Positions 1 to 8,172 of a stretch of 64,000 nt of DNA are shown one piece after another (the first letter of the stretch is position 1; each line of letters starts with the position of its first letter). The stretch is from the NCBI RefSeq assembly GCF_016342785.1, contig NZ_JAEINH010000004.1, positions 248,001 through 312,000 of the forward strand, written 5' to 3'. The translations under genes and the position numbers were made by a program. This DNA is from Sanguibacter suaedae. GTDB lineage: Bacteria; Actinomycetota; Actinomycetes; Actinomycetales; Cellulomonadaceae. The notes beneath the pieces were generated by a model that was given only the letters and a program-made list of their open reading frames with translations, did not search any database and was not told the origin of the DNA.

Positions 1-559
1 CGTCGACGACGCCCGTGACCGTGAGGTCCTGGGTGCTCGACACCCACTCGCCGCCGTCCTCGTCGTCGGGGTCCGGCACGAACGTCTCGACCTGCTGCTC
101 GACGGTGCCGCCCACGCTGGCGTTCAGCAGCTCCAGCGTGCTGGCGGGCAGCGCCACCTCGACGGCCGACCCGGGGAACCGGCCCTCGGTGACCGTGAGC
201 GGCTGGAGCGCAGGGTCCGGACCCACACCGATCGCGGGTTGGAAGACCTGCGACGTGCCGGAACCGAGGGTGAGGTACGCGTTCTGGCGGCCCGCGACCG
301 CCTGGACGCCGTCGACGTCCCCGAGGGCGTCGACCTCCTCGGCGGTCAGCGACTCCGGAGCGGAGTAGGGGTCGGTGACGACCACCGCGAGCGTCGCGTC
401 GGCGTAGGCCGCAGCCACGGAGTCGTAGCTCGCACGCTTGAGCACGTCCCCGGCGAGCAGGGTCGCGGCCACGAACGCCGTGCCGATGACGATCGCGATC
501 CCGGCCGCCGTGAGCCGCCCGACGCTGCGACGCATCTGGGCGAGAGTGATCCTGATCAT
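1..559 (-). CDS. ABC transporter permease, FtsX/MacB type (3' end outside window)
   Basis: Permease subunit of a MacB/FtsX-class ABC transporter. The start is visible, but the gene runs off the left edge, so only about 186 N-terminal residues can be read. Residues 1-15 are basic and cytoplasmic, residues 16-36 form a hydrophobic membrane helix (AGIAIVIGTAFVAATLL), and the rest is polar and resembles the large extracytoplasmic domain of the MacB family. Its ATG overlaps the ATPase stop as ATGA (556-559), so the two are translationally coupled. The substrate is unknown. The adjacent two-component system suggests a peptide-sensing or drug-export unit, which is inference. Confidence 0.85.
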   Translation of the reverse strand, partial: MIRITLAQMRRSVGRLTAAGIAIVIGTAFVAATLLAGDVLKRASYDSVAAAYADATLAVVVTDPYSAPESLTAEEVDALGDVDGVQAVAGRQNAYLTLGSGTSQVFQPAIGVGPDPALQPLTVTEGRFPGSAVEVALPASTLELLNASVGGTVEQQVETFVPDPDDEDGGEWVSSTQDLTVTGVVD

Positions 560-1377
560 CGGCCGGCCACCTGCGACTGCGTGCCCTGGGCGGTCGACTC
601 GAACGTGCGCAGCGCGTCGAGGCCCGCGAGCACCGACTCGGGAGTCGGGTCGGCGATGTCACCCGCGATCCGCCCGTCCGCGATGAGCACCACCCGGTCC
701 GCGTACGCCGCGGCCGCCGGGTCGTGCGTGACCATGATGATGGTCCGGCCCAGCTCACGTACCGACCGGCGCAGGAAGCTCAGGACCTCCGCACCCGACC
801 TCGAGTCGAGGTTCCCCGTCGGCTCGTCCGCGAACACCACCTCCGGCCTGGCGATGAGCGCCCGCGCGATCGCCACCCGCTGCTGCTGCCCGCCCGACAG
901 CTCCGAGGGACGGTGGGCGAGCCTCTCCGACAGGCCCAGCGTCTCCACGAGAGTGCCCAACCATTCCTTGGTCGCGGCGTCCACCTTGGCTCCCGCGAGG
1001 GTGACCGGCAGCGTGATGTTCTGCTCCGCCGTGAACATCGGCAGCAGGTTGAACGACTGGAAGACGAACCCCACCCGGTCCCTGCGCAGCCCCGTCAGCT
1101 CGTTGTCGTTCAGCTGCGTCACGTCGGTGTCACCGATGAACGCCTGCCCCGACGACGCCGTGTCGAGACCTGCGAGGAGGTGCATCAGGGTGGACTTCCC
1201 CGAGCCCGACGGACCCATGATCGCCGTGAAACGACCGGCGGCGAAGTCGACGTCCACCCCGTCCAGGGCACGCACCGTCCCCTCGCCGCGTCCGTAGAGC
1301 TTGGTCAGCGCGCGGGCGCGCACGGCCGGGCTCGTGCCGGCGTCGGGCTGGTCAGGGCGGTAGACGGTCGTGTCCAC
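556..1377 (-). CDS. ABC transporter ATP-binding protein (MacB/LolD type)
   Basis: ATPase partner of the preceding permease, 273 residues. Walker A GPSGSGKST lies at 55-63, Q-loop at about 107, signature LSGGQ at 160-164, Walker B VVFADE at 180-185, then an H-loop histidine in VTHD. DEPTGNLD is typical of the MacB/LolD subfamily. I chose the GTG at 1377 because GGAG sits six bases upstream. An in-frame ATG at 1410 would add 11 residues but has no good ribosome site. The 3' end overlaps the permease start by four bases. The two-component genes lie just upstream on the same strand, with a 190-base gap to the response regulator. Confidence 0.92.
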   Translation of the reverse strand: MDTTVYRPDQPDAGTSPAVRARALTKLYGRGEGTVRALDGVDVDFAAGRFTAIMGPSGSGKSTLMHLLAGLDTASSGQAFIGDTDVTQLNDNELTGLRRDRVGFVFQSFNLLPMFTAEQNITLPVTLAGAKVDAATKEWLGTLVETLGLSERLAHRPSELSGGQQQRVAIARALIARPEVVFADEPTGNLDSRSGAEVLSFLRRSVRELGRTIIMVTHDPAAAAYADRVVLIADGRIAGDIADPTPESVLAGLDALRTFESTAQGTQSQVAGR

Positions 1378-1567
1378 GAAGATCTCCAAGGTCGAGTGCG
1401 CACCGTGCATGTCTGGTCGCCGGGGAGCAGGGGGCTGCCTCCCCGACGCACCGACGACGCTACCGACGCCACCCGTGCCGCTGCGTCGGACCCCGGGCTG
1501 GTCCCTCCACCAGGCCGTCATCCCGTGGGGGGAGCCGCCTCGACGCAGGTCCTCCGCCCGTGGACGG

Positions 1568-2278
1568 TCACTCGCCCGGCCGCACCAGCCCTGCCTCGTA
1601 GGCCGCGACGACGGCCTGCACACGGTCCCGCGCGCCGAGCTTCGCGAGGATCCGACCCACGTGCGTCTTGATCGTCGCCTCGGCGACGAACAGGTCCCGC
1701 GCGATCTCCTGGTTGGACCGGCCCCGCGCCATGAGGACGAGGACCTCGCGCTCGCGGTCGGTGAGCCCGTCGACGGCGGACGCCTGTCCGGAGTCGACCA
1801 GCTGCTCCTCGGGCAGGGTCGTGACGAGGCGGTCCAGGAGGCGCCGGGTCGTGGACGGCGCGATGACGGCGTCGCCGGAGTGGACCGTGCGGATCGCCGC
1901 GAGCATGTCCTCCGGCTGGGCGTCCTTGAGGAGGAAGCCGCTCGCCCCGGCCCTGATCGCCTCGAGGGCGTACTCGTCGAGGTCGAAGGTCGTGAGGACG
2001 ATGATGCGGGGGGTGCGGCCGGTGGGAGCCGCGCTCCAGGCCTCGGTGAGACGCGCGGTCGCCTCGAGCCCGTCGAGGGTGGGCATGCGCACGTCCATGA
2101 GGACCACGTCCACGACGTGGTCCGTGAGCAGCCGCACGGCCTGCGCCCCGTCGCCGGCCTCGAGCACGACCTCGAGGTCGGGCTGGGAGTCGATGACCAT
2201 CCGGAACCCGGCGCGCAACAGCTGCTGGTCGTCGACGATGGCGACGCGGATGGGCGCGCTCGCAGGGGTGTCGTGCAT
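1568..2278 (-). CDS. Response regulator, NarL/LuxR family
   Basis: DNA-binding response regulator of 236 residues. The receiver domain spans about 10-128 with acidic pair D16-D17 and the phospho-acceptor D62 in VVLMDVRMP. The LuxR-type helix-turn-helix begins at about 172 (LTDREREVLVLMARG) and ends near the C terminus. It lies 21 bases downstream of the histidine kinase gene at 2300-3535, so the two form one operon and a cognate pair. AGGAG lies ten bases before the ATG. The ABC transporter downstream on the same strand is a likely target; that link rests on position only. Confidence 0.93.
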   Translation of the reverse strand: MHDTPASAPIRVAIVDDQQLLRAGFRMVIDSQPDLEVVLEAGDGAQAVRLLTDHVVDVVLMDVRMPTLDGLEATARLTEAWSAAPTGRTPRIIVLTTFDLDEYALEAIRAGASGFLLKDAQPEDMLAAIRTVHSGDAVIAPSTTRRLLDRLVTTLPEEQLVDSGQASAVDGLTDREREVLVLMARGRSNQEIARDLFVAEATIKTHVGRILAKLGARDRVQAVVAAYEAGLVRPGE

Positions 2279-2299
2279 GGTCGGGGAGCTCCTGTCCGG

Positions 2300-3535
2300 T
2301 CAGTCCCGCTGCTCGGGCAGCGGGAGGTCAAGCATCACACGGAAGCCGCCGCCGGGACGGGGACCGGTGACGACGGTCCCGCCGAACATGGCGGCGCGCT
2401 CGCGCATGCCGAGGAGGCCCTGCCCGGCGCCGTCGCTGTCGGCCGACGCGCCCCGGCCGTCGTCGTCGACCTCGAGGCGGACGCCTGCCCGGGCCCAGGT
2501 GAGGACGACGGTGACGCCCGGGTCGGGCCCGGCGTGCTTGAGGATGTTGGTGAGGGCCTCCTGGCAGATGCGGTAGAGCGTCAGTCCGGTGCCCGGCGGG
2601 AGCGTGCGGGCGGTGCCCATCCGCACGAGGGAGATCCGGGTGCCCGACGCACGCACCTGGGCGACGAGGCTCTCGATGTCCCCTGCTGCGGGCTGCGGGG
2701 TGCGGTCCGCCGTGAGCGCCGCCCCGTCGTCCTCGTCGTCGCCGTCGGAGCGGAGCACCCCGAGCAGCCTGCGCATGTCGGCGAGGGCGGCGCGCCCCGT
2801 CTCGCCGATGGTCGTCAGGGTCCGTCCGGCCGCCTCCGGGTCGGTGGTCGCCATGTACCGGCCCCCGTCGGCCTGGGCGATCATCACCGAGAGGGAGTGG
2901 GCGACGATGTCGTGCATCTCGCGGGCGATGCGGGAGCGCTCGGCGGCGGTGGCGATCTTCGCCTGCTGGTCACGCTCCACCTCGAGCCGCAGCGCGCGGT
3001 CGCGCAGGGCGTTGATGGTGTCTCGTCTGCCGCGCCGCACCAGGCCGAAGGCCCAGGTGGCGAGGAAGAGGGACCCCACGAAGAGCGACGTGATGAAGAC
3101 GAGCACGACGATGTCCCCGGTGATCATCCCCATGAACACGCCGAGCATCATGCAGCCGACGAGACCGGACGCGATGGCGACCAGGTGGGCCCACCGCGGC
3201 CCGTACACGGTCACCGAGAAGAGCGCGACGAGGACGAGCATGTCCGCAGGCATGAGGAAGGGCAGGCCGAGGAGCTGGTGGAAGAGGGTGGCGCCGTACA
3301 CGAGGGCGACGGACAGGACCGGGTGCGACCGGCGGATCGCGAGCGGAGCGACCACGAGCGTCGAGAGCACGGCCACGGTCCAGCCGTCCCGACCGGTCTC
3401 GAGCGACGTCGTGTCGTTGGGTGCCAGGGCCACGGTGAGCGGGACGACGACGAGCAGCGCGAGGCTCGTGCCCACGGCGTCCACGAGGGTCCTGCGGTCC
3501 TCCATCCACCGCCCGACGGCGTCGTACCAGTTCAT
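2300..3535 (-). CDS. Sensor histidine kinase, DesK/HisKA_3 class
   Basis: Membrane sensor kinase of 411 residues. Residues 18-170 hold about six hydrophobic helices with short loops and no large extracellular domain, as in intramembrane-sensing kinases. The HisKA_3 box REMHDIVAHSLSVM places the phospho-accepting histidine at 208. The HATPase domain follows with CQEALTNILKHA and the GQGLLGMRERAAMFGG G-box. A TACGCT -10 element lies six bases before the ATG and no ribosome site is visible, so the mRNA is probably leaderless. Its partner is the NarL-type regulator immediately downstream. Confidence 0.92.
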   Translation of the reverse strand: MNWYDAVGRWMEDRRTLVDAVGTSLALLVVVPLTVALAPNDTTSLETGRDGWTVAVLSTLVVAPLAIRRSHPVLSVALVYGATLFHQLLGLPFLMPADMLVLVALFSVTVYGPRWAHLVAIASGLVGCMMLGVFMGMITGDIVVLVFITSLFVGSLFLATWAFGLVRRGRRDTINALRDRALRLEVERDQQAKIATAAERSRIAREMHDIVAHSLSVMIAQADGGRYMATTDPEAAGRTLTTIGETGRAALADMRRLLGVLRSDGDDEDDGAALTADRTPQPAAGDIESLVAQVRASGTRISLVRMGTARTLPPGTGLTLYRICQEALTNILKHAGPDPGVTVVLTWARAGVRLEVDDDGRGASADSDGAGQGLLGMRERAAMFGGTVVTGPRPGGGFRVMLDLPLPEQRD

Positions 3536-3541
3536 CGCGCC

Positions 3542-3547
3542 AGCGTA
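3542..3547 (-). promoter_or_regulatory. -10 element (TACGCT) for the histidine kinase at 2300-3535
   Basis: TACGCT matches the actinobacterial TANNNT -10 consensus and ends six bases before the ATG, which would place the transcript start at or near the start codon. No -35 hexamer is obvious. Confidence 0.45.
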
Positions 3548-3628
3548 GGCGGGCCGCGGCCGTGGGCGCGTCAGACCGGGGGAGGACTCGCGGGTCGAGG
3601 AGATGGTCCGCGAGGGTGATTCATGACC

Positions 3629-3634
3629 TAGCAT
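3629..3634 (+). promoter_or_regulatory. -10 element (TAGCAT) for the OmpR-type regulator
   Basis: TAGCAT ends six bases before the ATG at 3641, the leaderless spacing seen at many genes in this window. No ribosome site and no clear -35 are visible. Confidence 0.45.
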
Positions 3635-3640
3635 GGGCGA

Positions 3641-4324
3641 ATGACCCACGTACTTCTGGCAGAGGACGACCCGGCGATTGCCGAACCCTTGGCCCGTGCC
3701 CTCTCTCGCGAGGGGTACAACGTCGTTGTGCAAGGGACCGGTCAAGGCGCGATCGACAACGCGTCCGGAGCGGACCTCGTCGTGCTCGATCTCGGCCTGC
3801 CTGACATGGACGGCCTCGAGGTCGCCCGTGCCATCCGCGGGCAGGGGCTGACCACTCCCGTGCTCGTGCTCACCGCCCGCGCCGACGAGGTGGATCTCGT
3901 CGTCGGGCTCGACGCGGGGGCCGACGACTACGTCACCAAGCCCTTCCGGCTCGCCGAGCTCCTCGCGCGGGTCCGGGCGCTCCTGCGCCGCACCCACGGC
4001 GACCCCACGGAGGCCGAGGAGCTCCAGGCGCAGGACGTGCGGGTCGACGTCGCCGCGCACCGGGCCTTCCAGGGCGACCGCGAGCTGCACCTCACCACCA
4101 AGGAGTTCGAGCTCCTGCGTGTGCTCGTGCAGGGTGCGGGGACCGTGGTCGTGCGGGACACCCTCATGCGTGAGGTCTGGGGGTCGGAGCCCATCGGCTC
4201 CACCAAGACCCTCGACATGCACGTGTCGTGGTTGCGCCGCAAGCTCGGGGACGACGCGAACTCCCCGCGCTACATCACGACGGTCCGTGGGCTCGGGTTC
4301 CGTTTCGAGTCGGGTGAGCACTGA
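3641..4324 (+). CDS. Response regulator, OmpR/PhoB family
   Basis: Response regulator of 227 residues. The receiver domain covers about 1-118 with acidic residues E8-D9-D10, phospho-acceptor D50 (LVVLDLGLPDMDG) and the conserved lysine in VTKPF. The C-terminal winged helix (about 130-225) includes LTTKEFELL and RYITTVRGLGFRFE. It starts a two-gene operon with the kinase 86 bases downstream and is transcribed divergently from the first two-component system. The regulon is unknown. Similar pairs in actinobacteria often respond to envelope or phosphate stress, but nothing here identifies the signal. Confidence 0.94.
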   Translation: MTHVLLAEDDPAIAEPLARALSREGYNVVVQGTGQGAIDNASGADLVVLDLGLPDMDGLEVARAIRGQGLTTPVLVLTARADEVDLVVGLDAGADDYVTKPFRLAELLARVRALLRRTHGDPTEAEELQAQDVRVDVAAHRAFQGDRELHLTTKEFELLRVLVQGAGTVVVRDTLMREVWGSEPIGSTKTLDMHVSWLRRKLGDDANSPRYITTVRGLGFRFESGEH

Positions 4325-4410
4325 GCGCACGCCCAGGTCCTGGGCGCCGTCCGTGACCCGTCCTGCGCGGACCCGACCTGCCCGGACCCGACCGACCGGA
4401 GGCACGCCCC

Positions 4411-5739
4411 ATGCGTCGTAGGGTCCTCGTCGCGACGGTCTCGGCCGTCGCGGTCGCCGTCATCCTCCTCGGTCTGCCGCTCGGCATCCTCGGGGGACGG
4501 CTCGTCTACGACACGGAGATCCGCGCCCTCAACCAGCGCACCTCCGAGCTCGGGCGGTTCGTCGAGGGACGCCTCGACCGGGGCGAACCGATCACGCAGG
4601 ACCTGCTCGAGCGGTACGTGGGCGGTGAGGACGGCCGCCTGCTGGCGTACGTCCTCGTCATCACGCCCGACGGCACCCAGACCACCGCAGGAGAGCCCGT
4701 CGAGGGGCGGGTCGAGGAACGGCCCATCCGGACCCAGTCGAACGCCCTCGTGTTCGTCTCGGTGTCCTACCTCCAGCTCGTCCTGCGGAGCGTCCAGATC
4801 GTCGTCCTCGTCATCGCGGCGGCCATCGTGGCCTTCGGGGCAGGGATCCTCACGGCCGTCTGGCAGGCCAACCGGCTCGCCGCGCCGCTCGTGTACCTCG
4901 CGGCCTCGGCGGAACAGCTGGGCTCCGGGCAGGTCCGACCACGCGTCGAACCGTCCGGCGTGGAGGAGATCGACCTCGTGGCCGCCGAGCTCGCGCGCAG
5001 CTCTGACCGCATGGCGGGACGCCTGGCCGCGGAGAGACAGTTCGCGTCGGACGCGTCCCACCAGCTCCGCACGCCCCTCACGGCGCTGTCCATGCGCCTC
5101 GAGGAGATCTCCTACGCCGCGGGCGACAACGAGGAGGTCAAGGAGGAGGCGCGCATCTCCCTCGAGCAGGTCGAGCGTCTGGTGCAGGTCGTCGACGACC
5201 TCCTCGGGCGATCGCGCTCGACCGGTGGGACCACCGAGGCCGTGCACCTCGTCGAGGTGGTGCAGCAGCAGGAGGAGGAGTGGGCGCCCACCTTCGCGCA
5301 GCACGGGCGCAAGCTCGAGGTGGACGTCTCCCCGGAGGTCCACGTCCTCGCGACGCCGGGTGGCCTCGCCCAGGTCCTCGCGACCCTCATCGAGAACTCC
5401 CTCAAGCACGGTGGAGGCACCACGACCGTGAGGGCCAAGCCCTCGGGTCCCAGCGGGGCCATGGTCATCCAGGTGTCCGACGAGGGCCCCGGCGTTCCGG
5501 ACGACCTCGCGCCGCGGATCTTCGAGCGTGAGGTGACGTCGGGCAACGGCACCGGTCTCGGTCTCGCGCTCGCCCGTGACCTCGCGGCCGCGGACGGAGG
5601 GCGCCTCGAGCTCTCCCAGCGTCAGCCCCCCGTGTTCTCCCTCTACCTCGCGGGCGTGCCCCGCACCATGGACCCCGACGTCGTCCTGCCGCGCGGGATG
5701 GCGATCTCGAGCAGGAACCGCCGTCGTCGCGTCTGGTGA
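4411..5739 (+). CDS. Sensor histidine kinase, EnvZ/PhoR class with HAMP domain
   Basis: Membrane histidine kinase of 442 residues, partner of the regulator upstream. A first membrane helix (5-27) and a second (about 128-150) flank an extracytoplasmic sensor of about 100 residues. A HAMP linker covers about 150-205. The HisKA box DASHQLRTPLTAL puts the phospho-histidine at 217. The HATPase region shows the N-box ENSLKH and the DEGPGVPDD and NGTGLGLALARDLA loops. GGAGG lies nine bases before the ATG. The gene ends six bases from the convergent GtrA gene, leaving no room for a separate terminator. Confidence 0.93.
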   Translation: MRRRVLVATVSAVAVAVILLGLPLGILGGRLVYDTEIRALNQRTSELGRFVEGRLDRGEPITQDLLERYVGGEDGRLLAYVLVITPDGTQTTAGEPVEGRVEERPIRTQSNALVFVSVSYLQLVLRSVQIVVLVIAAAIVAFGAGILTAVWQANRLAAPLVYLAASAEQLGSGQVRPRVEPSGVEEIDLVAAELARSSDRMAGRLAAERQFASDASHQLRTPLTALSMRLEEISYAAGDNEEVKEEARISLEQVERLVQVVDDLLGRSRSTGGTTEAVHLVEVVQQQEEEWAPTFAQHGRKLEVDVSPEVHVLATPGGLAQVLATLIENSLKHGGGTTTVRAKPSGPSGAMVIQVSDEGPGVPDDLAPRIFEREVTSGNGTGLGLALARDLAAADGGRLELSQRQPPVFSLYLAGVPRTMDPDVVLPRGMAISSRNRRRRVW

Positions 5740-5745
5740 CGGGGG

Positions 5746-6246
5746 TCAGCGGGCGGGTGCTCCAGGTGCCGTGAACACCCAGCGCCGGTAGGCGAGGTAC
5801 CGGAACGCCGTCCCCAGGACGAGGCCCACGCCGTTGGCCGAGATGTTGTCGGCGAGCGGTGAGGTGAGCCCGAGGACGTAGTGCGAGATCCCCAGGCACG
5901 CGACCGCGATGCCCATCCCGGCCACGTTGACGAGGACGAAGACAGCGAGCTCGCGGACGTGCTGTTCCGTCCGTCGACCGGAGAACGTCCAGTACCTGTT
6001 GCCCAGCCAGCTGACGAGGGTCGCGACGGCCACCGACACGACCTTGGCGGTGATGGGCTGCTCCTCGAGGAGCGCGCCGGGTCCGAACCTCAAGAGGTTG
6101 AACAGGCCCACGTCGACGACGAACGCGACACCGCCGACGGTCCCGAACCGGACGAGCTCGACGAACCGGGCGACGAGTGCGGCGCGGCGCGAGCGAGCGC
6201 TCGTGGCGCCACCGGGTGCACGCCGCTCCCCGACGTCCGTTGTCAT
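5746..6246 (-). CDS. GtrA-like membrane protein
   Basis: Small polytopic protein of 166 residues with four predicted helices, matching the GtrA family (about 120-170 residues). Recognisable stretches are FGTVGGVAFVVDVGLFNLLR at the start of the domain and GNRYWTFSG between helices two and three. GtrA proteins are thought to help move polyprenyl-phosphate-linked sugars across the membrane, which suits the glycopolymer locus that follows. A TAACCT -10 motif lies six bases before the ATG, so translation is probably leaderless. The carried sugar cannot be read from the sequence. Confidence 0.88.
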   Translation of the reverse strand: MTTDVGERRAPGGATSARSRRAALVARFVELVRFGTVGGVAFVVDVGLFNLLRFGPGALLEEQPITAKVVSVAVATLVSWLGNRYWTFSGRRTEQHVRELAVFVLVNVAGMGIAVACLGISHYVLGLTSPLADNISANGVGLVLGTAFRYLAYRRWVFTAPGAPAR

Positions 6247-6252
6247 GGAGGA

Positions 6253-6258
6253 AGGTTA
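6253..6258 (-). promoter_or_regulatory. -10 element (TAACCT) for the GtrA gene
   Basis: TAACCT on the minus strand ends six bases before the ATG at 6246, with no other leader signal. It is divergent from the purK promoter about 80 bases away. Confidence 0.45.
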
Positions 6259-6336
6259 TCCCGCAGGCCGACGGAGGCGGCCCGGCGTCCGCGTCGAAAC
6301 CTTTAGGCGAGGGCCGCTCCCGCCGTGCAGGTCGAC

Positions 6337-6342
6337 TAGGGT
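6337..6342 (+). promoter_or_regulatory. -10 element (TAGGGT) for purK
   Basis: TAGGGT ends eight bases before the GTG start of purK. No ribosome site lies between them, so the message is likely leaderless or nearly so. I saw no purine riboswitch or PurR-like palindrome in the 104-base gap. Confidence 0.4.
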
Positions 6343-6350
6343 GATCGCTT

Positions 6351-7526
6351 GTGGCAGCACCGGTGATCACAGTGATAGGTGGCGGGCAGCTCGCCCGGAT
6401 GATGGTTCCGGCGGCGGTCCGCCTCGGCGTGCACCTACGGGTCCTCGTGGAGGACCCCGGCACGTCCGCGGGCCAGGTCGTGGCCGACGCCCCCGTGGGG
6501 GCGGCCTCCGACGAGGCCGCCGTGCGGGCCGCGGCGGAAGGGTCCGTCGCCGTGACCTTCGAGCACGAGCACGTGCCGGATCCTGTGCTCCAGGCGTTGC
6601 TGTCGGACGGACGGTCCGTGCAGCCCGGCCCGGAGGCGCTCTCCCGGGCGCAGGACAAGATCGTCATGCGCCGCACCCTCACCGACCTCGGGGTGCCGTG
6701 CCCACGCTGGGCGGCGCTCTCCCGCGACACCGCCGAGGCGCGGCGCGAGCTCGCCGATTTCCTCGCCGGATCCCCGGACGGGTCCGCCGTCGTGAAGACG
6801 TCCCGCGGAGGGTACGACGGCAAGGGGGTCCGCGTGGTCTCGTCCGTCGACGACGTCGTCGACTGGTTCGAGGGCGTGGAGGCGGGTGGTCCGGCGCTGC
6901 TCGTCGAGGAGAAGGTGCCGTTCGTCCGTGAGCTCGCGGTCCTCGTCGCGCGTCGCCCGAGCGGCGAGACGCGGACGTGGCCCGTCGTGGAGTCCGTCCA
7001 GCGGGACGGGGTGTGCTCCGAGATCATCGCGCCGGCGCCGGGGATCACGGCCGACGAGGCGCGTCGGGCCGACGAGGTCGCCGTGGCGATCGCCGAGGGC
7101 CTCGGTGTCACGGGTGTCCTCGCGGTCGAGATGTTCGAGGTGGCGGGAGCAGGGCCGGACGGCACCCCGGGGGTGCTCGTCAACGAGCTGGCCATGCGAC
7201 CGCACAACTCCGGGCACTGGACCATCGACGGGTCCGTGACCAGCCAGTTCGAGCAGCACCTGCGGGCCGTCCTCGACCTGCCCCTCGGTGACACCGCGGC
7301 GACGGCGCCCTGGACGGTCATGGCGAACGTCCTGGGCAGCACCCTGCCGGACCTCACCGACGCTCTCCCCGGCGTCCTCGGGTCCTTCCCGGACGCGCGG
7401 GTCGAGCTCTACGGCAAGGCCGTGCGCGAGGGACGCAAGCTCGCGCACGTGAACGTCCGTGGTGACGACCTCGACACCGTCCGGCGCCGGGCGCAGCAGG
7501 CCGCCGCGGTCCTCCGCGGCGAGTGA
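6351..7526 (+). CDS. purK: N5-carboxyaminoimidazole ribonucleotide synthetase
   Basis: PurK catalyses ATP- and bicarbonate-dependent carboxylation of AIR to N5-CAIR in de novo purine synthesis, in the cytoplasm. The 391-residue length is normal. The N-terminal GGGQLARMM nucleotide-fold motif is at about 8-16. The ATP-grasp core follows with [27 protein letters not shown], and the C-terminal metal and substrate region [16 protein letters not shown]. It is followed 64 bases later by purE, its pathway partner. The purK-purE pair beside LCP and GT genes is a common arrangement in actinomycetes. Confidence 0.97.
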   Translation: MAAPVITVIGGGQLARMMVPAAVRLGVHLRVLVEDPGTSAGQVVADAPVGAASDEAAVRAAAEGSVAVTFEHEHVPDPVLQALLSDGRSVQPGPEALSRAQDKIVMRRTLTDLGVPCPRWAALSRDTAEARRELADFLAGSPDGSAVVKTSRGGYDGKGVRVVSSVDDVVDWFEGVEAGGPALLVEEKVPFVRELAVLVARRPSGETRTWPVVESVQRDGVCSEIIAPAPGITADEARRADEVAVAIAEGLGVTGVLAVEMFEVAGAGPDGTPGVLVNELAMRPHNSGHWTIDGSVTSQFEQHLRAVLDLPLGDTAATAPWTVMANVLGSTLPDLTDALPGVLGSFPDARVELYGKAVREGRKLAHVNVRGDDLDTVRRRAQQAAAVLRGE

Positions 7527-7590
7527 GTACCAGGACGAACCCCCACCACGGCGCGGCTCCGGCCTCGCCCCCCACCACGAGGAGCACACG

Positions 7591-8121
7591 ATGACCAGCG
7601 CGACCGTAGGGATCGTCATGGGGTCCGACTCGGACTGGCCCGTCATGGAGGCCGCCGCGACAGCACTGGGCGAGTTCGACGTCCCCGTGGAGGTGGACGT
7701 CGTCTCGGCGCACCGGATGCCGACGGAGATGATCGAGTACGGTCGCCAGGCCGCCGGCAGAGGACTGCGCGTGATCATCGCGGGCGCCGGTGGCGCGGCG
7801 CACCTTCCTGGCATGCTCGCTGCGGTGACCCCGCTCCCGGTGATCGGGGTGCCCGTGCCCCTCGCGCATCTTGACGGCATGGACTCGCTGCTGTCGATCG
7901 TGCAGATGCCCGCGGGTGTGCCGGTGGCGACGGTGTCCATCGGTGGGGCGCGGAACGCGGGGCTCCTCGCGGCACGAATCCTCGCCTCCGGCACGGACGA
8001 CGAGGCGGTCGCCCTGCGGGACAGGATGGTGACGTTCCAGGAGGACCTGGGCGACCAGGCCCGCGCCAAGGGCGCACGGCTGCGGGCGGGACGTGAGCGC
8101 AGGACGGGGTTCGGCGTCTGA
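7591..8121 (+). CDS. purE: N5-CAIR mutase (class I PurE)
   Basis: PurE converts N5-CAIR to CAIR, the step after PurK. The 176-residue protein shows the class I signature GSDSDWPVM (11-19), SAHRMP (39-44) with the conserved catalytic histidine H41, and the [10 protein letters not shown] loop. The start is the ATG at 7591, preceded by GAGGAG six bases upstream; the frame is open further upstream but without family similarity. It is co-transcribed with purK and converges on the first LCP gene across 51 bases, a GC-rich gap with only weak inverted repeats. Confidence 0.97.
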   Translation: MTSATVGIVMGSDSDWPVMEAAATALGEFDVPVEVDVVSAHRMPTEMIEYGRQAAGRGLRVIIAGAGGAAHLPGMLAAVTPLPVIGVPVPLAHLDGMDSLLSIVQMPAGVPVATVSIGGARNAGLLAARILASGTDDEAVALRDRMVTFQEDLGDQARAKGARLRAGRERRTGFGV

Positions 8122-8172
8122 ACCACGCCGGCCGGCGGCGGGGGGACCTGGTCTCCGGCCGGGACGCGTCGA

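Noticed and set aside
1370-3619. A 749-codon open frame on the plus strand
   Set aside because: It lies antisense to the response regulator and kinase genes; the translation is Arg/Gly/His-rich with no family motifs, a usual by-product of high G+C.
2300-4405. The full 701-codon minus-strand frame as one protein
   Set aside because: The part upstream of 3535 is antisense to the OmpR-type regulator; kinase homology starts at the ATG at 3535, which has its own -10 element.
6247-6350. A purine riboswitch or PurR box before purK
   Set aside because: The gap is 104 bases with divergent -10 elements and no recognisable aptamer core or palindrome.
8122-8172. Inverted repeats CCGGCCGG in the purE-LCP gap as a terminator
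   Set aside because: CCGGCCGG is itself a palindrome that will recur by chance at this G+C; no convincing longer stem was found.
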